From the NCBI GenBank assembly GCA_938038645.1, contig CALHTA010000309.1, positions 1 through 10,901 on the forward strand: a stretch of DNA of 10,901 nucleotides, read 5' to 3'. The notes beneath the pieces are model-generated. The model had not been told where the DNA came from and did not search any database. It saw nothing but the letters and a program-made list of their open reading frames with translations. This stretch comes from an uncultured Thiotrichaceae bacterium. Lineage in GTDB: Bacteria > Pseudomonadota > Gammaproteobacteria > Thiotrichales > Thiotrichaceae. The translations under genes and the position numbers were made by a program. Of this stretch, positions 7,427 through 10,901 are shown in pieces; within the stretch, counting starts at the first letter, position 1, and each line of letters opens with the position of its first letter.

Positions 7427-8212
7427 TTATTTTCCTTTCCAGACAGGATCACGCTTTTCAGCAAACGCTTTAAACCCTTCCATACCGTCTTCACTTCCGT
7501 ATAAAACGTCAACTGTAGCAAACTGGCGCTTGGTGATTTTGTTCATCGCATCCTGAAAAGTCATCGCTTCTGCTGCACGGGCGACTTCTTTTATTGAAGC
7601 AAACACTAACGGCGGACCAGATTCCAACAAGCGCGCCAGATCCCATGCTCTGTCCATCAGTGCCTGCTCGTCAGCCAGAACCTCATTCACTAAACCCCAT
7701 TTATGCGCTTCTTGAACGTCCATCCAACGCCCTGTGAGTAACAAATCCATTGCTACATGGTAGGGAATGCGTTTGGGTAGTTTAACCGTGGCAGCATCTG
7801 CTAATGTTCCTGCGCGAATTTCTGGTAAAGCAAAGGTTACATTTTCAGTGGCTAAGATCATGTCGGCTGACAATGCCAACTCAAATCCACCACCAACAGC
7901 CATACCATTCACTGCCGCGATTACTGGCTTGTTTAGGTCCCGCAATTCTTGCAAGCCGGCAAAACCACCCACACCATAATCACCATCGACATCATCACCA
8001 CCGGCAGCGGCTTTTAAATCCCAGCCCGCTGAGAAAAAACGCTCCCCTGCGGTTCGAACAATAGCCACACGCAGCTCAGGGTCGTCACGGAAATCACGGA
8101 AGGTTTCTCCCATGATCCGACTGGTGACCAAGTCAATTGCATTGGCTTTTGGACGATCCAAAGTAACTTCTAAAATACCGCCTTCACGGCGGGTTGTTAC
8201 AACATCTGACAT
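7427..8212 (-). CDS. caiD: CaiD-like enoyl-CoA hydratase (crotonobetainyl-CoA hydratase / carnitinyl-CoA dehydratase)
   Basis: A 261-residue crotonase-superfamily protein, full length for the family and clearly CaiD-like over its whole span. Shared features include LDRPKANAID (18-27), FFSAGWDLKAAA (59-70, oxyanion-hole region), GGFAGL, PVIAAVNGMAVGGGFELAL (96-114) and the C-terminal AFAEKRDPVWKGK. The reaction expected from CaiD is reversible hydration of crotonobetainyl-CoA to carnitinyl-CoA in the cytoplasm. E111 and E131 occupy the places of the two crotonase catalytic glutamates. One oddity: after E131 the usual G-x-x-P-x-x-G-G loop reads GTLADAATVKLPKRIP (135-150), lacking the proline and both glycines, so the substrate may differ from carnitine. 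The ATG at 8212 has a good GGAG six bases upstream. It is the last gene of a three-gene operon, 37 bases after the CoA ligase gene and followed by a hairpin. The family call is firm; the exact substrate is not. Confidence 0.85.
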   Translation of the reverse strand: MSDVVTTRREGGILEVTLDRPKANAIDLVTSRIMGETFRDFRDDPELRVAIVRTAGERFFSAGWDLKAAAGGDDVDGDYGVGGFAGLQELRDLNKPVIAAVNGMAVGGGFELALSADMILATENVTFALPEIRAGTLADAATVKLPKRIPYHVAMDLLLTGRWMDVQEAHKWGLVNEVLADEQALMDRAWDLARLLESGPPLVFASIKEVARAAEAMTFQDAMNKITKRQFATVDVLYGSEDGMEGFKAFAEKRDPVWKGK

Positions 8213-8249
8213 GATTTTCTCCGGAATTAGTTAGTGTAACTGCAAGCGA

Positions 8250-10352
8250 TTAGCTAGTGACAATGAGCGCGTCAGCCGCGTAGGCACCTTGGCCTTCGGC
8301 GCAGATAATTAAAGGGTTTATATCCAGCTCTTGCAGATGATCTGCTTGCTGAATAGCGTAATCTTGTAGCTTTAAAATGGTTTCTACGGTCGCTTTTATG
8401 TCACCAACAGGACGACCTCGATAACCTTGTAATAGTGGCGCTGTTTTCAAATTTAACAGGCTCTGTTCAATCTCATCACGGGTTGCCGGCAACAACAGTG
8501 TGGCGCTATCTTTAAGAATTTCTACCAATATGCCCCCTGCTCCAATGGTCATTACCAGTCCAAATTGAGGATCTCGACTTAAGCCCACTATTAGCTCGGC
8601 GACTGGTGCTTCAACCATTGACTCGATATACAGCGTATCGCTTAATAATTTAAGCTCAGCAAAAGCTAGGGACAGTGCTTGCTCATTTTGCAGATTAAGA
8701 CGCACGGCATTGGCTTCTGTCTTGTGTGCAATTCCTAACGCTTTCAGCACAACTGGGTAGCCGAACATTTCAGCTGCCTGAATTGCTTGTTCAGAAGAGC
8801 TGACTTTTTGACCCTGTGGAACTGAAACCCCGCAAGCAGCCAACGCCGCCTTGGCATCCGCTTCATCAAGGGTGACGCTGTTTAACTCATTTGCATTGTC
8901 AGTTTCTTTTCTAAGATCGTTATCTTGAACAATATTGGCAGCAGGTAAAACGGGCTCTGCTTCCGGCTTTCGCCATGCCTCGCCAATGTCCGCAGCCACT
9001 TCAGCCGCTATAACCACCTCTTCCATTCCTGCAATGGCCGCGATTCCCTGCTGCATCATTCTAGCAATCACCGGCTCAGGGATATTCTCGGAAATGGTGG
9101 AGGTCAACACAGGCTTAGCACCGCCATTCTCAAACGCTCTTTTGGCCGCGGCTTCAAATGCACGAAGCGCTATTTCCCAGTCATCTGCTTGGCATTTATC
9201 AGGATGAGGAAAATCTAGCAGCAACATAGTCAGATCATTCTCTGCCATCAACATGCCCGCATAAACCTCAGTCATACCAGCTTCGTTAGCCCAAATGTAA
9301 GTGTGGTAATCCAATGGGTTATTCACAGTCACTAAAGGGCCTAGCGTGTCTTGAAGTGGCTGCTTCTCAGCCTGTGTTAACTCAGGGAAATAGACTTTCT
9401 TGGTTTGCACAGCATCAGCAATCAAACTGGCTTCGCCGCCCGAGCAGCTCATCGAGCCAAGTTTATAACCCGGCAACACACCATGCACATGCAGTAATTT
9501 AAGCGTTTCTAGCATCGCAGCAACGGTATCAACCTGACCAATACCCAAGCGCTTTAAAAAGGCTTGTGATGAGGCATGTGCGCCCGCAAGAGACGCTGTA
9601 TGAGTCAACGTCGCTTGCTGCGCCTGCTCGCTTTTACCAACCTTCAAAACGACTACCGGCTTTTTCAACTCACGTGCTTTTTTCGCAACGGCTTCCATAC
9701 CCGCAATCGAATCAAACCCTTCGATATGCATACCAAGACAAGTGACTCGTGGATCATCTAACACTGCCATCGCCAGATCAGATGCGCCGATCATGGCTTG
9801 GTTACCCGCAGTGAGCATATAAGCAATCGGCAAACCGCGTTGCTGCATGGTGATATTGATCGACAGATTGGAAGACTGCGTAATGATGGCTACACCACCT
9901 TCATCTGCAACTAGACGTCGACCACCGTGTTGGTCAGGCCAAAGTAAAGCACCTTCAGCGTAGTTGATAAAGCCATAACAGTTCGGGCCTAGCACCGGCA
10001 TATCACTTGCGACTCTCAGTAAATCAGCCTGTAAATTACCACCCTCTTCATCAGCTTCTAGAAACCCAGAGGCGTAACAGACGGCACCACCTGCACCGCG
10101 CTTTGCCAGCGATTCAACGATACCAATCGTGAGATGACGATTCACACCGATGAAAGTGGCATCTGGCGCAGCAGGCAAGTCTTCAATCGTTTGGAAAGTC
10201 GGCAAACCTTCTATTTCAGTTTTGCTGGGGTGGACCGGCCAAATATAACCTTCGTACCCCATCAAACGACATTGCTGAATCACCATTGCAGCGGGTTTCC
10301 CACCGACAACAGCGATTGATTGAGGGCGCAATAAGCGCTTCAGATCAGGCAT
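8250..10352 (-). CDS. NDP-forming acyl-CoA synthetase (acetate--CoA ligase family, CoA-binding + ATP-grasp fusion)
   Basis: A 700-residue cytoplasmic CoA ligase of the ADP/NDP-forming superfamily related to succinyl-CoA synthetase, with alpha- and beta-type parts fused. The CoA-binding Rossmann domain (about 1-135) starts with LRPQSIAVVGG and contains LGPNCYGFIN (121-130). The succinyl-CoA-ligase-like domain (about 150-290) carries HTASLAG (251-257), whose H251 matches the phospho-histidine. A third domain and a linker reach about 490. The ATP-grasp domain (about 493-690) has GYPVVLKALG (531-540), AHKTEANAV with H543 (542-550), GAGGILVEILKD (604-615) and ELDINPLI (675-682). The reaction is acid + CoA + ATP (or GTP) to acyl-CoA + NDP + phosphate. 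Its place between dehydrogenase and hydratase genes suggests it activates their substrate acid, taking the role of CaiC (AMP-forming) in E. coli. The ATG at 10352 is preceded by AAGGGG, eight bases away, overlapping the stop codon of the dehydrogenase gene. Substrate is inferred. Confidence 0.9.
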   Translation of the reverse strand: MPDLKRLLRPQSIAVVGGKPAAMVIQQCRLMGYEGYIWPVHPSKTEIEGLPTFQTIEDLPAAPDATFIGVNRHLTIGIVESLAKRGAGGAVCYASGFLEADEEGGNLQADLLRVASDMPVLGPNCYGFINYAEGALLWPDQHGGRRLVADEGGVAIITQSSNLSINITMQQRGLPIAYMLTAGNQAMIGASDLAMAVLDDPRVTCLGMHIEGFDSIAGMEAVAKKARELKKPVVVLKVGKSEQAQQATLTHTASLAGAHASSQAFLKRLGIGQVDTVAAMLETLKLLHVHGVLPGYKLGSMSCSGGEASLIADAVQTKKVYFPELTQAEKQPLQDTLGPLVTVNNPLDYHTYIWANEAGMTEVYAGMLMAENDLTMLLLDFPHPDKCQADDWEIALRAFEAAAKRAFENGGAKPVLTSTISENIPEPVIARMMQQGIAAIAGMEEVVIAAEVAADIGEAWRKPEAEPVLPAANIVQDNDLRKETDNANELNSVTLDEADAKAALAACGVSVPQGQKVSSSEQAIQAAEMFGYPVVLKALGIAHKTEANAVRLNLQNEQALSLAFAELKLLSDTLYIESMVEAPVAELIVGLSRDPQFGLVMTIGAGGILVEILKDSATLLLPATRDEIEQSLLNLKTAPLLQGYRGRPVGDIKATVETILKLQDYAIQQADHLQELDINPLIICAEGQGAYAADALIVTS

Positions 10353-10364
10353 TTTTACAACCCC

Positions 10365-10901
10365 TTAACAACCCAAAGGACGTAGAAGATCACGTGAAAT
10401 AATATGACGTTGAATCTCAGAGGTACCATCCCAGATTCGCTCAACACGCGCATCACGCCAGAATCGAGCGATGGGTAAATCACTCATCAAGCCCATGCCA
10501 CCAAAGATCTGCAGGGTTTCATCAGTCACTCTGGCCAACATTTCTGAAGCATAAAGTTTAGCGCTGGCAATCTCACGATTAGCTGGAAGTTCCTGGTCTA
10601 GTCGCCAAGCCGAGCTAAGCGTTAACCAATCAGCCGCATCAATCTCGGTGATCATATCCGCTAACTTAAACGACACGCCTTGGAAACGACCGATCTTCTG
10701 ACCGAACTGTTTACGCTCCGCTGCGTAAGCTAGTCCGTAGTCAAACACGCGGCGAGCACGACCCACACAGTTAGCCGCTACGGTTAAACGTGTGCCATAA
10801 AGCCAATCATTTGCAAGTTCAAAACCCTTATGCACTTCACCCACCACCTGAGCATCAGACAAACGACAGTCGTCAAAACTTAAAATGCAATTCTGATAGC
10901 C
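10365..10901 (-). CDS. Acyl-CoA dehydrogenase, C-terminal part (runs off the right edge)
   Basis: The C-terminal part (about 178 residues visible) of an FAD-dependent acyl-CoA dehydrogenase, which introduces an alpha-beta double bond into an acyl-CoA and passes electrons to ETF. The reading frame is open to the window edge: the sequence GYQNCILSFDDCRLSDAQ reads straight through, so the TTG at 10862 is not a start and the N-terminal FAD/substrate half lies outside. Visible family features are LSFDDCR at the end of the beta-domain, AYAAERKQFGQKIGRFQGVSF (FAD-contact helix region), LQIFGGMGLMSDLPIARFWRDARVERI, and DGTSEIQRHIISRDLLR at the end. At the catalytic position the usual glutamate is aspartate (IWDGTSEIQ, codon at 10428-10430). 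First visible gene of the operon, ending 12 bases before the CoA ligase gene. Its likely role is oxidation of gamma-butyrobetainyl-CoA or another acyl-CoA upstream of the hydratase; this is an inference from context. Confidence 0.88.
   Translation of the reverse strand, partial: GYQNCILSFDDCRLSDAQVVGEVHKGFELANDWLYGTRLTVAANCVGRARRVFDYGLAYAAERKQFGQKIGRFQGVSFKLADMITEIDAADWLTLSSAWRLDQELPANREIASAKLYASEMLARVTDETLQIFGGMGLMSDLPIARFWRDARVERIWDGTSEIQRHIISRDLLRPLGC

Noticed and set aside
7804..8064. Plus-strand reading frame with a histidine-rich protein opposite the hydratase gene
   Set aside because: It lies wholly within the strongly supported CaiD-like gene. The histidine run comes from reading the antisense of a GGDDVDGDYGVGG stretch, and there is no independent support for it.
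7406..8261. Shared 9-mer AGCTAGTGA at the ends of the ligase gene (8253-8261) and in the hairpin after the hydratase gene (7407-7415)
   Set aside because: A single 9-base match, one copy inside coding sequence, is not enough to propose a repeat or regulatory element.
8935..9207. Alanine/serine-rich plus-strand reading frame opposite the CoA ligase gene
   Set aside because: It is antisense to the ligase, has no recognisable domain, and its composition is what an antisense frame of alanine-rich coding DNA gives.
10860..10862. TTG as start of the acyl-CoA dehydrogenase
   Set aside because: The frame is open to the right edge and encodes family-typical residues (LSFDDCR) upstream of this codon, so the gene is simply cut by the window.

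Overview
The window looks like chromosomal DNA of a free-living, probably marine, gammaproteobacterium. The evidence is a moderate base composition, a TAXI-type TRAP permease, a haem-c/GGDEF/EAL signalling protein, and a carnitine-type acyl-CoA cluster, a set that recurs in Oceanospirillales-like marine bacteria. This placement is an inference from gene content; no rRNA or other phylogenetic marker is present. I see no mobile element, CRISPR array, tRNA or phage gene, and no gap longer than 300 bases without a gene.

Layout. Left, plus strand: a fused 4TM/12TM TRAP transporter permease with a C-terminal DUF3394 region (13-2562), two consecutive hairpins of which the second looks like a terminator (2586-2666), and a small stand-alone early-set/CBM48 protein (2685-2999). 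Everything to the right is on the minus strand. In window order these are a DHA2-type MFS exporter (3005-4411), a membrane protein with a periplasmic haem-c sensor joined to GGDEF and EAL domains (4487-6586), an RDD-family membrane protein (6727-7344), a CaiD-type enoyl-CoA hydratase (7427-8212), an NDP-forming acyl-CoA synthetase (8250-10352), and the C-terminal part of an acyl-CoA dehydrogenase that runs off the right edge.

How the genes work together. The last three, transcribed right to left with 12- and 37-base gaps, form a convincing operon: acyl-CoA dehydrogenase, then CoA ligase, then hydratase. This resembles the enzymology of the carnitine / gamma-butyrobetaine / crotonobetaine pathway (CaiA, CaiC and CaiD roles). 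The difference is that the ligase is the ADP/NDP-forming, phospho-histidine type instead of the AMP-forming CaiC type. A minus-strand hairpin follows the hydratase and separates this operon from the RDD gene. The diguanylate cyclase/phosphodiesterase gene has its own good sigma-70 promoter. The remaining genes (TRAP, early-set protein, MFS, RDD) look like independent housekeeping or accessory units.

The most interesting points are the non-standard CoA ligase in a CaiD operon, loss of the usual proline/double-glycine loop in the hydratase, an aspartate at the usual catalytic glutamate position of the dehydrogenase, and the haem-c GGDEF-EAL sensor without an inhibitory I-site. I did not find a clearly new multi-gene system.
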